A stretch of DNA of 58,192 nt from Didymodactylos carnosus (lineage: Eukaryota > Rotifera > Eurotatoria > Philodinida > Philodinidae): positions 1 to 58,192 of the forward strand of contig CAJNOQ010000270.1 in NCBI GenBank assembly GCA_905250885.1. Direction: 5' to 3'. Each line of letters begins with the position of its first letter. The stretch's first letter is position 1. Positions 26,271 through 45,206 of the stretch are shown piece after piece. Both the position numbers and the translations under genes were made by a program. The notes under the pieces are model-generated. The model was not told the DNA's origin, ran no database searches, and saw nothing but the letters and a program-made list of their open reading frames with translations.

Positions 26271-28796
26271 ACGGTCTATACACCAGAAATCTACATGGAC
26301 AGAATTTTTTTTGACCACGCGTCAATGGTTTCATCCACAGAATTTTCAACTAGATATCAATTTTCTATCAAAGAAAAACAACAACATGTTATTTAATTAA
26401 AAGTCACTGAATTAATGCAAAACATTGCGTAGTTTAACAATAATCCTGACTGTGTTCCGTTTCAAGTATTACTTTCCTATATATTTATATTTCTGTTGAT
26501 AACTTTAGTTTCGTGTACATTTCACTAGTTGTTTCCTGTATGTGAAGATTACGTTTTAGACATTGATTCTCAATACTCACACTCTTTTGCTTGATAAACT
26601 CGTTCAAACTACTTTCATTTATCATTTCTCGGATTGAAAACAATTATCATGAACTTCATGCTTATCAGATTCAAATAATATGTGTTAATTTTCTGTAAGA
26701 ATGTAATTTTCTCTTGCTATTGTCAATAAACTCTCTCTTTTCTTCCATTGCATGTAATTGTTTTCGTGTTTACAACTCTGAGGAAAAATATCTCGTGGGA
26801 GAAGAAGTAGTATAACAACAAAATAGAAAAATGACAATTGAACTTGATGTCCTTTTCTTCCTACTGAATTACTATCCTCATGTGATTTTCCTCTGGCACA
26901 TTGATGAAGAAAATTTTAAATCTGAACTCTATAAGTATGCATCAGTTATATAATTGGTGTGAGAGTTTTTGGGAAAACTTTTATATAACGTATTCATCAA
27001 AACACACTTGGGAGTTGCAAACTCTGTTTTGCTAAAAGTATGAAAATTATGAAATACGATAAATGTATTTGATGACTGATCCATCGGCTTTTAATTTTTT
27101 ATGCATCTTTATTAAACCATTCAAATATGTTTCTTATTTATATTTTACAATGTTTTCGACCAAACAGTTTTGTAGAGCAAACATGCCTCATTGAATTAAA
27201 ATGTTTTCTAGCATTATAGACTTTATTTCTATGATTATTTTACTAAGAGATCCATGTAGGAATTTTATATGTCTCAAACACGTTTAGTACATCTGGATGC
27301 ATTCAAACGCGTCTTTTTCAGTTTATAGAAAAAAAAGGCGTCTGAACGCGTTTTTTCAAACGAAAATACTCACATAGCAGGCACAAAAAAAGGATAAAGT
27401 CTGTTTCATAATTGGTACATACCTAAACTGAACTGAGCAAAGCGGAAAAGTTGCTGCTCATGTGCTATTCATGAATCAATGACCAAAATGAAAAGTGACA
27501 TATCTCTCTAATACAGATATTTACTACAAACTCATATGTAACTTCTGAATTTGAAATATTTTGACTTCGTTGCATTTTGTTTATGTAATCAATTTAGTTT
27601 TTCTATCATTCCTTTCCTTTTTCTCATTTTATCGTACATCAGCACTGCCCTATCAAAAAAACGACAACAAACGAGTAACAGTTCAAAACTGTAAAACGCA
27701 TGATTGTTCTCAGTCCAAAAGATGTTACATATCATGCTGCTCAAAATGTGGCGTCAAATTTCTGATATAGCACCACAACCTTTTGTGATCACCATACTAC
27801 ACTTCATGTCAATTATATGTATACATTACTGAATTGTTGGTCTTCTTGTGCACGTCATACATTAGTTCTTTCGAATAAGATTGGTGAAACGATTTTCATA
27901 TGAATCTTATGTTTTACTCCATGATGAGATATGAAACATATGGCGTCTGTCATATTCATATAGAAAAACAGCACTACCTTCGACTACCGCGCTGTTCGCT
28001 GTGATACAACACAATTTCAATTTGTTCAAATTTTGGAGCAATAGGAATTTAGACACAACTTGTTATCATTATCTTTTCATCTACGCTACGACAATTTGTC
28101 ATTGAGAAAACTCTTTATTCCTGTCGGGTACGTTGAGTGTCTTCATCTCAGCTATTTTGTTTTCGCAGAGTACTCTTTTGAGTAAATTAAGGAAATAAAT
28201 TGAACCTACTCATAAGGACCTACGACAATGATGAGAGACGAGCAAAATTTAGTATTTTTTTATTTTTACAAAACTTTTCGTTTCTTGAATTATTATCTAC
28301 TAGCAAGCAATTTAGTATTCCAGATGAACTCTCTCTTACAAAGACTGTGTTGGTTATATTATTAGTTATTTGTTTGGTTTTAAATTTTTTAAATATCAGT
28401 AAAGACACCCCCTCCTCCTCTTTTTTGCAGAAAAGTTTCATTTTGAGCGGAACATAGTCTAATATAGAGGAAAGACTGGGCTATAAAATGAGACCACTCC
28501 TAGCTCTCCATGACGTTTCTTGAAAAAATTATCAAGGTTTTAAGTTTTTCCTTCAAAGCCTAGAAAATCTCAATTTTTTAGGTTCGTAAATTTTTCTCTC
28601 CTTTGCTATATATTCAAAATTTTTTCTTATATACAGCGTGATAGAAGAAAGTGTGCTCTTCAAAATGAGATGTTTTCCACAATTTTCCGATGAGTTTTCT
28701 TGGAGATATAAGCATAGCCGCAAATGTCCTGATAAACAGTATGTGTACAATATGTGTTTCCTCACTATGCATTTTTTCGGTAGTCCTTTCAGTTGG

Positions 28797-29098
28797 CACA
28801 CATTACGATCCCTCGAAAAAACGGTTCGACCGAGCTCAAAATTTTACCACAGATACTTCAGACCTTATCTCAGGTTCGTTTTTTTTAAAGCGTTTTCGAT
28901 TTCAACTTTCGACGTGAGAAGGTTTTCAAAATGAAAAACCGGTTTTTTATATGGGATTTTCAGTATTTTTAAAATATTTCGAGAAGGAAAGAATATTTTT
29001 CGAAAAGAATAAAAATCAACTTGGGATAGAGTCTGAAGTATCTGTGGTAAAATTTTGAGCTCGATCGGACCATTTTTCGAGGGGTCGTAATGTGTGCT
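28797..29098. repeat. Inverted repeat family, copy 1
   Basis: About 75 bases at 28797-28872 (containing GAGCTCAAAATTTTACCACA) are mirrored at 29023-29098 (TGTGGTAAAATTTTGAGCTC). The same arms recur, more diverged, at 34356-34607. It is probably the core of a fold-back transposon whose outer ends I cannot fix. Confidence 0.7.
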
Positions 29099-30986
29099 AA
29101 TATAAACTGGAGTTTTCCAGAAAACCCATAGAAGAACACGTCAGAAAATTCTGGACAAAAATACATCGATTTTCTTTTTCGATGTTCTATCTCTGGTATA
29201 AATTTGAACCCGATCCGACATCGGCTTCCCCGCTTTTCAAGAGGGTAAAAAAAGAAGAGGGTATCCTTTAAGGATAATTATTTATTTTTCATTGAAAATT
29301 ATGGGTAAAACCATGACGAAAAGATAATATTATATCGCCGTCTTTGAATAAGATACCCATCTTTACTATTTTATTCAGAGCTGTTCGGGCAGACAGACCA
29401 CTTCACTTGACTTTATTCTTAGAATAGAATAATTAAATATTACCAATTAAATCTGCTCATCTCAAATTTTCATCTTACAGTGAGTATCATCAAAATGGAC
29501 AATATAAAACGTTCAGACTACTTATTTTAAACGTGAAGCTCTTATCAAAATTGCCAAACACATTTCTAACATTGATCAAAACTACGACAATAATCGACTC
29601 TGCTTTGTTACCAAACGCCTTCAAAATTTTTATTTCATCAGTGCATTTTTTTGCTTTGTAGTAAATCATTTGGTTCAATTTTTTTTTGCCAGATCATCCG
29701 CTCATCATATGTAGGCATAATCAATCGGCTTATTTACTATTATATTAGTAAGACAGGAACGATCAGTCCGTTAACTTTGGTATCCTTTGGAAATCTAAAC
29801 ATCAGTCTAAAATTTAAAAGCCATTTCACGAGATTACTGAGAGATGCTGAGAAAACAATTTCTTGTACAAAAAATTAGCGATTCAGTTTTGCTTTCTACC
29901 ACTGGAAACAATACTACTCGTGCATTTTGAGCATTTCAGCCAAGATTCTTGGTGAATGTTTGATCGTTATCACCGAAAAATCATTAAACAGTCTATGTTA
30001 TATTATTGATATTTCTCGGAGAGAAATTAAACGGCAATTGAGTATTAAATAATATTTTGTGGCAATTAATATAACTTCTATTATTGAATGTTTAACAATT
30101 TTCAGGTTCAAAGTAATTTACCTAATTTAAGAACAGTAAAAATAATTAAGAACACGGTTATTTGTTTTCAATTTTGTCAAAAAAAAAACTTAAAAATGAT
30201 ATTCAAAGTGTTAGAATGGTCATGTTTGTATGGCGAAAGTTTAATTATTTATTACATTGTTCAAATCATTCTTGCCAGCATATAGATATCTGCATCAAAA
30301 TCTTTATATAATTTAATTTAAAATAAACAGTCAAGAGTTTTAAACATCGATAAATTTGTTTCTAGATTGACCACATAGTGCGATTTTGTGTTGTGAAAAT
30401 TTATCGTCATTATATTGTCCATGTTTTGCATATAGTATCAAGCAATTCACACACAATCAACTTGGTAACGCTTTTTTATTATATGTTCAATATTCTCTAT
30501 TTCATTATTTCTCTATCGTTTTCTAAATGTCTATTCGGCAAGGAAAATAGTTCAAGTCTTATTTTAATTTTCCCCACCTGTTTTAGAATAGAATGAAAAA
30601 ATGATTTTTGTTTACGTTCATTGAATTCATTTTTAATCCTATCTCCCCTATTTTTTTTATGGTCTGTTCCCTAATAGTACGAATTTTCCATTCTTTCAAG
30701 ATACTTCACTAGTTTTAAAATTTTTGCTACCCGTTTCATATTCTTGCTCCATTTCACTATGACCATGTTTCATGATCGGAACAAATTTTCCTCCTAAAAG
30801 TTTTTATAGTTTCACACAAATTTTTCCAGTTTCTTTTTCTCTACTATCCCTCGAATTTCTCGGTTTACAAGATATTACAAGACTATTTTTTATTTTATAG
30901 ATATTTATGATCTCAAATCTTTCGATCGATATTTCATGTCGTCAATGAATATTGTTTGCCTATTTGATAAATCATAAAATTGAATC

Positions 30987-33296
30987 ATGTGTGCATCTTT
31001 ATATGATGAAGATGAATTAGATGGAAAAGAAATAAGTAAAACAACTGTTGATCAACCACAACAGCGTAAGGTTAAATTCAAGACTCTTATAGCGTTCAAA
31101 ATTTGGTTAACCCATTTTTCAAATTTCAGCATGGGGAGACAGTATTCGTTTGTTACAAGCACAACTTCATACAAAAAAATTACAACAACAACATCAGACA
31201 AAAGTAGGCGTTTTTCTGAAAAAAAAAATCCATATACTTACTATTCGTAGTTTATTGTCAATTTTTCAGAAAGAATTAAAAGGTGGTGGAACAGTGGCAC
31301 CTGTGGCCGATCTAAGAAAACGTCGAATGCCACGTTTTGGACCAGGTGCAGAAGTTTCATTCAATAGTATGACAGGAAAGGTAAGTTATTCGCTTATTAT
31401 TCTTTATTGAAACTACACTGTTTATATCTATACGTAGATGGAATTGCATGATCCGAATTTATCGGAAAATGTTAGTTCAAACATCAATGGTATTCAACAG
31501 CAGCCAATACAGCAACAATTGACATCTATTACTCTGATAACAACAGTCACATCCAATACTTTTGGTTTTACGGATGAATATGATGTAAATGAATTAAATT
31601 TTAGTTTTTAATTTTTCTTTTGAAAGAAAATAGTGAAAGAATACGGATAAATTCGAAGTGAATTTTGAAAAAGAATTTTTGAAGAAAACTTGCGTGTGCG
31701 ATAATGAATATGTTTGAATTTTTAATGGACGCCTAATGTATTGATTGAGAATTTCAACTCTTACTGTGTATGACATTTTCAAATTCCTATATTTCGTGTC
31801 TATTTAGCCTTTAAAACCCAACGATTATGAAAAACTAAAAGAACAAAAACGTCGTCAGCAACAGCGTGAACGTGATGGAGAAAAACGGCAGCACGATGAA
31901 GAAGAACGTCGATTAGATTTTGAAACAGAAAAGGAACATAATCAAGAGGTGGAAGAAAGATCTAAAAAAGGGGCTACCTTTGCACCGCCACCATCATTAA
32001 TCGAAGAAGATAAACGTTCAAGTATAGAAGCGTGTACGTTAAGAAACGCTTTGCTTTAGTGTCTATTTTGTAACAAACTGACCATTTTAGCTTTACACGA
32101 TGTCATTCCACCATATCCAAGTTCGAAGGATCGTGTTGAACATATGGATACAAGTCCTATGTCATCAACAACTTTCTCGAATCAAACAACATTACTCCCT
32201 CCATCCTTACCGCCTCCGTCTTCAGTCAATCCATTTGGGTACATTTCAAGATACGTAATCTTACGTTTTATTTCATTCTTTCTCTCTTTCTTCCAGCGCT
32301 AGTGCAGCAGCAAAGATAATGGCTAAAATGGGATATAAAGAGGGTCAAGGACTCGGCAAGTCTCAACAAGGAATGAGTCAAGCATTAGTTGTTGAAAAAA
32401 CGTCGAAACGAGGAGGAAAAATTTTACATGAAAAAGAGCTACCTCTAAAACAAGGTAAGGACGTTCTTAGCTGTTGTAGACAAACTACAATGGCAATGTT
32501 TTTTTTTATCTAAAGATAGCATACCACCAAAAACTGATTCTGGTGTGAATATGACTGATGTAATGAAAAATCGTTCGAAAGTTGTTTTGCTGAGAGTATG
32601 TAGAGAGAAATCTCTTGAACTATGCAAAATGGATTCATTGTTGCATTTAGAATATGGTGGGTGGTGGAGAAGTTGACGAACTTTTAGAAGGTGAAACGAA
32701 AGAAGAATGTCAAAAATATGGTGAAGTAGAAAAAGTTGTTATTTTCGAGGTTAGTAAACGAGTATTCGTTGATGAAAAGTTAGAAACTTTATCATTTTGT
32801 TTTTTAGATTCCTGACTCAGTGGATGAAGAAGCTGTTCGAATATTTATAGAATTCAAACGAGTAGAATCAGCTGTCAAAGGTAAAAAAGTAGTTTAGTTG
32901 TTTAATAAAATGACATCTTAAACATAACGCCTTGGGTTCGATACCCTATCCGTCCACCGAACAGAAAAAATGATCTTTGCTATGATGAGTAAAATGATAG
33001 GTATGAATAAAAATTGATTCAATATCATAGAGCCAAATAATTAATCTGAGCAAAGACTAGTGTATAACTAATTTTCAAAGTCAGAAATCTCTAAAAAGTA
33101 AAATCTGCATAAATAAATTTTACTGACCTTACGCTATTATTTAATGATAAAAATGAACTTAATTTTCTTCGTTTCTTTATCTCTTTCTCAAGCCGTGGTC
33201 GATTTAAATGGACGTTATTTTGCTGGCAGAGTGGTACGCGCAACATTTTATAATTTAGATAAATTTAGGAGATATGATTTAGGAGATGAATATTAA
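30987..33296 (+). CDS. RBM17: Splicing factor 45
   Basis: Eleven exons join to 432 residues: 30987-31065, 31130-31203, 31270-31380, 31438-31584, 31808-32033, 32091-32238, 32297-32454, 32516-32595, 32651-32749, 32808-32880, 33193-33296. SPF45 acts in second-step and alternative splicing by binding linear motifs of U2-associated factors. Seen in order: the N-terminal SLYDEDELD box and WGDSIRLLQAQL segment, the NDYEKLKEQKRRQQQRER charged helix, a G-patch about 262-305 (MGYKEGQGLGKSQQGMSQAL), and a C-terminal U2AF-homology RRM about 331-432 with the acidic helix (DELLEGETKEECQKYG) and the R-Y-F motif at 406-408. Length and order fit human RBM17. An acceptor-like TTTTATAG lies 88 bases before the ATG. 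A poly(A) signal AATAAA is at 33379, just before the next gene. Confidence 0.96.
32926..32964 (+). other. tRNA-like 3' fragment in RBM17 intron 10
   Basis: GGGTTCGATACCC is a good T-arm/B-box-like hairpin, followed by TATCCGTCCACCGA, but no matching 5' half or anticodon arm is present upstream. It is a fragment, perhaps of a tRNA-derived repeat, not a working tRNA gene. Confidence 0.35.
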
Positions 33297-33489
33297 AATT
33301 TCTCGTGTTATATGTTCAATCGATAGAATATTGTAAATGTTTGTTATTGTTATTTTTTTGTTATCTGTTTTCATTTGTAATAAAAACGTCAAACAGAGTT
33401 AATTATCACTCGTTATATGATTTTCAATTATAATAAATTCATTTTTCTTACATAACTTCCTTGATTGTTTATTTTGTTTTGTAGAAATA
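33297..33489 (+). promoter_or_regulatory. Short RBM17-TBC1D23 junction with poly(A) signal and acceptor-like site
   Basis: Only 193 bp separate the RBM17 stop from the TBC1D23 ATG. It contains AATAAA at 33379-33384, then a T-rich tract and GTAG ending at 33484, five bases before the ATG. That order (poly(A) signal, polypyrimidine tract, AG, ATG) is that of a polycistronic junction resolved by spliced-leader trans-splicing. A short 5'UTR intron is the alternative. No spliced leader gene is visible here. Confidence 0.5.
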
Positions 33490-39060
<5,571 letters not shown>

Positions 39061-40570
39061 ACAGAAAAATGTTGATAAAACAACTTCTTTGCTTGTATTA
39101 GTTTTACTGTTAAATTATTTACTCATTTTTAGTACGTTTTGTTTTATTCCATTGTTATAAATTTATTTTGTTTCTATATATTTTTTTTCTTTATACTTAT
39201 AAACAGAGACGGCGATTTATTTAACATTTGTAATGAGAACTGACACAAACAGTTGCGCATTAAATCAACAGTACATCAAATCTATGCAATGTGACAATGC
39301 ACATTTTTGATAGCATCGGTATCACTTGAGTATAGTAAAATGTACGTACATGCCGACTAGAGAATCCGGTGAGCCTGGTTAATTTTGAATCTGACTCTGA
39401 TCCCATCCCAAATCTAGAAAAATCGTGATCACATTAAACCTACAGAACGAGAGATGAGGGTGCAGATGTTCTTAATTGCTGGACAGCACATAGAAAAGAT
39501 TTTTCATTAATATAGTTACTGGTTCGTGAAATACTCGCCATTCCAGCATCGAGATCGAGCGCCTACTCTCTTCTTCGAAAAACACAATTACTGATCGTCG
39601 AATACCGATTGAAACAGAAAAAATAGCAAGTTAATGTTTCTTAAAATGTATTGATACACGAATATTAATGGATAAAACTGGTGATTAGTGAAAACAGTCA
39701 GATGAAGATAATGGACATAAACAGTTAACAGCTAAGAAGCAGAAATTCAATTAATATGATGATAGTTTTCGTGATAGTGGAAAGCACAAGATTTAAGAAA
39801 AGACCTCTTTCTAATTCTATTTTTGTCATAAACGTTCATTAAACTGAAAAATAGATTTCAACAGGAAAAAGTATAACCTAACATGAGAGAAAACACTTCC
39901 ATATAAACGTATTTGAGTATCATCTAATTATTAGTAAAGAATGACCAATATTCCATACTGTCATACATTTGAATATCTTTTATTCAATGTTCATCATCCG
40001 TATTTTGATTGACATACGCGCGGTGAATCAATTGATATTCGTTCATTGAAAACATCTTTCTGTATACATGTGTATATTTAAATATAGACCTGTCTATCTT
40101 ATTCAAGTGATATTAAAAACTTATAAGAGCGTATATTATTAACGTACACAACAACAAAAAAACAACAATAATTCAAAAAGAGTTTTTCATGTTCACATTT
40201 CATTTTAATATTGTCCACATAGGTGTGGGTCGATTTATTCTAATATATCACGGTTCAATGGTTGAACAACTGTATATGTATAAAATTCTTATTACTCCTG
40301 CTACTTATGTTTAGTGTATTGATAAGATAAATACCTATCTTTTTTTGTTCATCTTCCTATTTTACTTTGAACAAACATATTTTCGTTCTAAAGATAAAGT
40401 AGTGAGAAAAGAAAATGAGAAATAATTATACTCTTTGACATATGCAAATTTTTCGAGGACACGCGTTTTAATTCAAATGAAAATAATAACAGAAGATTGT
40501 TTTTTTATTAGTTCATGTTTCATACTCATTTGATACACATATTGAGAGAGAACATACACGTGTAGGTCAA
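39061..40570. other. Gene-free spacer after TBC1D23
   Basis: AT-rich sequence between TBC1D23 and the proline-rich gene. I see no gene, RNA or clear transposon. Just before 40571 there is an acceptor-like CGTGTAG. Confidence 0.5.
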
Positions 40571-42873
40571 ATGACAGCATTACTACAAGATCCAACTATA
40601 CAAAAGATTTTGGGAGAAGTGAACAAAGCCGCAAGTGGTGGTGCACTAGGACAAGCTGGTGCTTATTCGGGACAAACATTTGATGCTGTTGGATCGCAAT
40701 CATTTTATCAATCTAATGGATATCCGTCAAATATCTATGATACTGCGTTCGATAGTGACATAGATCTGAGTACCCCATCAATACCCATGACAAATGGAAA
40801 TTTTAATTTATATTCAGGCTTTGTTGGTAGTGATCAGTTTTCAACAGAATATATTGCTCCTTTCAAATATCGATATTATGGTCATTATCAAACGGGTGAA
40901 TCAAAGACCAGAGTTCAAGCGACACCGAGTGCCACATCGTCTGTTAACAACGGTGTTTCAATTGAGCAAGTTCATTCTAGTTTTATACCATCATCAATAC
41001 CAAATTTGGGTCTAAATGTACGCATAGAAAATAACACGATAGAGGAAACACTGCCAACTGAACAACTGATGAATAATTTAGCGTTATCAAATGACAATAC
41101 TCAGAGCAATCATGTCCACAACAATAAGGCATCATCAATTGACATTCAACGTTCATCACCAGCTGATGGTTCTGATCCTGACTTTGTTGAGAGTCAATCA
41201 AATTCAAACCTGAATGGTTTTCCAATAGAAAACTTAGATCAACAAACATTAGCATCAGCAGGAAAAATATATTATGATCCAAATCCTCAAATTATCAAAC
41301 GTCAGGGTATAGGCTCCGTTACTTATAAACAAAATATTCTTATTCGATTTTTACAACCGCCGCCAATTCCAGCAGCTGGACCACTAATCATTAAAGAGGT
41401 AAGTGTTAACGTGTCTTAATTAATTTACGTTAAAATCAATAAAAAAAATATTCTTTGCAGGTTCGACGTCCTCAACCTCCGCCATTACCGCCTTTAGTTA
41501 TCAAACAACGTCCAACTCCTCCAAAAACACCACCGCCTCTCATTTTACGCGAGCGCCCACCGCCTATTCCACAACAAGTTCAGTCTAAAATTATAACCCG
41601 GTAAAAGAATTAGAATAATAGACGATATCTAATCTATTGAAATATGTGAACAAAATTTACTATGTTTCAGACAACTTCCAGCCGAACCGCCTCCTCCACG
41701 AGCAGTAATTATCGAACGACTCCCTCCTTTACCACCTAAACCTCGTAAGTGTTACTGATGTTACAGGAGAATCTATAAGAATCTCTGTATATTTAAACAG
41801 GCGATATAATCATTGAACGCTGGTTACCATATCAATTAAGTCAAAAACGAAAAGTCTTAGTTCAACGAGCTCCGATTATCAAAGAATATCTAAAACCCAA
41901 GAATGTCATTATCATGTAAGAGTGTGCGTGTAATATGCATAATTTGAAGACTTCCAGATCAGGATTACCATCTGTAGAAATCTGAAAGGCCGGAAAAAAA
42001 GCAGAAACACTTTTTCAAGCGGAAAAACTTTTAATGAAAAGCGGGAAAAAGTCGGACGCGTTTGTCAAGAAAAAAACTATTAGCCACAAATAAAGGTACA
42101 TTTTCAAATCAGCAGATTGAGGAAGGGTGGATATTCACTTTATAGATGTACTAATAGAAAATAAAGTTTATCAAAAATGTTTGTATTTAATCAAGAAAAG
42201 AAAATGGAAAAAACGGAAAAAAGTGGAAAAGGTGACAATCATGTTTTCCGGTGATTTTTTTAGATATGAACCGGTCCAAGCTCAAATTATCCGGCAATTT
42301 CAAAAGCTAGGTGTTGTTCGACAAGATCCCAAAACTTATATCAATCGTTATGGAGCTCAACTTCAAGATGCTATAACGTTGGAAGAAGAAGCGAGAAAAG
42401 CTGGTGTTACTGAAGATATTGTAAAAAACATTTTGACTATTGTTATCTATACTGTAACTAATACTCATTTGTTTTTAAGAATCCACCATCAATTGTCAAA
42501 AATGGTGGATTAAGGAACACCTATGGATTTGATTCCGATACATCGTTAGGTGCTAATGAACTGGATGAACAACTCACTGAGTTAGGAGAAGGCAATATAT
42601 TTGATAACGGTTCTACGGCATTTACAAATGAAGACGAACAATCAATTAGAAACATTCATTCATCATCCAGTGTTAAAAGAATTCATCTATCAACATCAAA
42701 TAAAACTCTTGACGAACAACAAGGTGTTGAAAATCGTCAAGATAACAATGGACAACCATTTTATATTAATAGTATGTTCAAATACTCAATTTTCTTTAGA
42801 AAAATGATTTACTTTTCTATTCGTTTATTTAGATAATAATAATAATGTTGTTGATAGTGGTGATAATATTTGA
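40571..42873 (+). CDS. Proline-rich VIIER-repeat protein, unrecognised family
   Basis: Seven exons join to 548 residues: 40571-41398, 41461-41600, 41671-41744, 41801-41915, 42264-42420, 42480-42771, 42833-42873. Residues 1-265 are Ser/Asn/Gln-rich and low in complexity. From about 265 to 385 comes a striking block of repeats in which prolines alternate with a short beta-like unit: RFLQPPPIPAAGPLIIKE, PPPLPPLVIKQRP, PPPRAVIIERLPPLPPKP, then RDIIIERWLPYQLSQKRKVL. After it lies a conserved-looking piece (FQKLGVVRQDPKTYINRYG) and an Asn/Ser-rich tail. There is no signal peptide or membrane helix, so it is probably intracellular, perhaps cytoskeletal. I half-recall similar IIERWLP repeats in uncharacterised eukaryotic proteins but cannot name a family. 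The start lies 6 bases after an acceptor-like AG. Confidence 0.8.
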
Positions 42874-45206
42874 TAACACCTCAAAAATTTTCCATAGACA
42901 TATCAAGTCAAACGAGTTAATGGAACATGGTTCAAATGTAAATAGTTACTCCTCGACTTATTTCGTTTTTATAACTTCATCACTACGAACATAGGTCTGA
43001 AAAGCTTTTGTTCTAGTTTTGAAACTGCACTGTATGGTGTTTTTTTATTAATAAAGATTTTTTCTAGAATTATTTGTCTCTAGCATTGAATCACTGTAGC
43101 TACTACGTTAGCAGAGAGAGTTTTATTCTTGTATGTATTTGCCATCTTTTCTAACAAAAATGTTTGATTTTGAGGAAAGTCTGGTCTATACAATACGATC
43201 ACCACAGGGTTCCACGAACTTGCTCTACGAAAGTATGAGATTTTCAAGTTTTTGCACATTGGGAGCTAAAATCTTCGATTTGTGCAATGACGTAAATTTC
43301 TTTTAGAGTATGCCATGTGTATTATGATTCATCGTTACATTTTTGAGATCTTCTAAAACGGCCATAGAGGCTTTGTAGAGGAGATCACGTTCAAGTGCCA
43401 TGGTTAAGTGAGCATTTTTCTGTTGGTAGACTTTGAAAGATCATCAAAATAGGATTCCATATGTAATTTTCAATAAGAAATTCAATGGTGATACTAAAAC
43501 AAGTCAATTCAACTGTTAGTGTATATATTGAACGTATAGTAGAATTACTACATATCTGACAGTATTCTAAGAATTGTTTATCCTGTTGTAGGATTTCCTG
43601 GCGATTATGGAGAAAGACGATCTAATATATCACATTACTATTGGTAAATCATCTCTCAACTTTCTTTTCTGTTCTAAATGACTTCGAGATGTTGTTAGAC
43701 AGGATGTTTGAACGACAGTACATGCTGTAAGAGATTTCTAAAATGAATTAATTCACTTTTAGAGTATTTTTGATAGCCACGAGCCAACACGTTGGATGAT
43801 CTATTATCCTTTTCTGAAAACGAGGCAGCTCAAGATTTTCGAAATATCCGCTCTATACGCAACATAGCGGTAGAACGCTTTAATCTGAAAATCTTGATAT
43901 AGTGACTTTAGGTCGATTTGAAACAAAAAATAAACATCACCACTCGACTCAGCGTGGTCGATTACCCCTCTCTTGACCCATTTTAGAATCACCCAAGATC
44001 AACTGGCCCTCGGGAAAATGCTTATAGCTCCTGAATCGTAGGAGATAGAGGGTTATACTGGTCTAGAATTGTAGACCTCGGTTCGGGCTATCGATTGTAC
44101 TGTTTGAAAATCAAAATCCATTGTACAGTCCAGGAACGGCGGTCTCGTAGACTTTGCATCGAAAGACTTATCATTGTAAACCTTACCTGGAAGCCTAGTT
44201 TTTGCATATGCTTACGTCTCCTGATGTTCTCTGTCCTACGGTGAAAATGTCTCTATCACTTTTTCTTCAAATGTGATAAGCATTCTGCCGAGCCTCCTCG
44301 TTTTCAGAAAAGGATAATAGTATGGATATGCCCCAAACTATTTTTACTTCTTATTTTGTTATGAAAATAAATATAGTATCATTTTATTCTAGACATAAAT
44401 ACCCGTCACGTACATTTTCTCTCAAGATCATCGCATTATTGATTATTGTTTTAGAGGATGCCGTTTTAATATGACGTGGGCTGTTTATATCTTTAAAAAA
44501 TAATAAACGTTTTCTGGAGTATTTTGATAAATAGATAAAGTTCGATGTCTTTTTTCATAGATCTAAACTTTATTTTCTCTGAAAAAAACAAACGTGTCTC
44601 TATTTCATTTTTATTCTTGAATTGTATAAATCATCGTCTAAAACTTTAATTCATACCAAAGGAAAATTTTTTTCCAGTTCAATCATATAAATGGTTCCAC
44701 ATTGATGATGCATATAGAAAAATCGCCATTATTACTAAAAACACAAAAAACACGATGTCATATTTCAAAGTAGACTGATTATTCTACTCTTCAAAAATCA
44801 AATATATGGTGCTATTATTGATATATGCGACATAACAAACCAATTCTTATTGTTGTGAAATAGATGAAATTAATCCATTTTACCTTGATTAGATATATCT
44901 ATAATCATCTTGTGAGACTTTTATATCGCATACTGATTATATTTCATTTACAAAGAAGGGATCGTTTAAAAAGTTCATTCTGAAAAGGTATCGTAAGTAT
45001 CATTTCAATAATTTTACAATTATTGAACATCCTATCGATTATTTCAATTTTTAATCGGAATCATTTGTCTTGTCCTTGGGTTTATCTCTGCTATCATCAG
45101 CTTTGAGAATATGCTGCTCAAATTGTATTGTGTAACTTTTGCATTCATATTACTAAAATTAACATTCTGCTCTATCAAAGCTTAGAAACGTCTGTAATTG
45201 TCTTAC
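42874..45206. other. Intergenic tract with a miniature transposon
   Basis: No gene recognised. It includes the 520-bp inverted-repeat element at 43801-44320, and a stretch near 43170-43260 that resembles 28460-28560 (GAGGAAAGNCTGGNCTATA), probably another copy of the inverted-repeat family. Confidence 0.5.
43801..44320. mobile_element. Miniature element with perfect 25-bp terminal repeats
   Basis: The first 25 bases (43801-43825, starts CTATTATCCTTTTCTGAAAA) are exactly complementary to the last 25 (44296-44320, ends TTTTCAGAAAAGGATAATAG). The interior, 470 bp, codes for nothing I can see. The perfect ends suggest recent activity. I see no obvious target duplication, so the superfamily is open. 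Confidence 0.85.

Larger units (their letters stand above)
21015..30986. other. 10 kb gene-poor tract
   Basis: No gene recognised on either strand. It holds a nested insertion pair (21121-21805), a repeat interrupted by a piggyBac-type element (25736-26270) and an inverted repeat (28797-29098). A frame at 27561-27770 looks like a signal peptide followed by six cysteines but begins with TTG, not ATG. The rest is AT-rich sequence, presumably intergenic and upstream of STIM and RBM17, which are transcribed away from each other. Confidence 0.5.

Noticed and set aside
32926..32964. Possible tRNA gene in RBM17 intron 10
   Set aside because: Only a T-arm-like hairpin and 3' tail are present; no partner for the acceptor stem, D-arm or anticodon arm.
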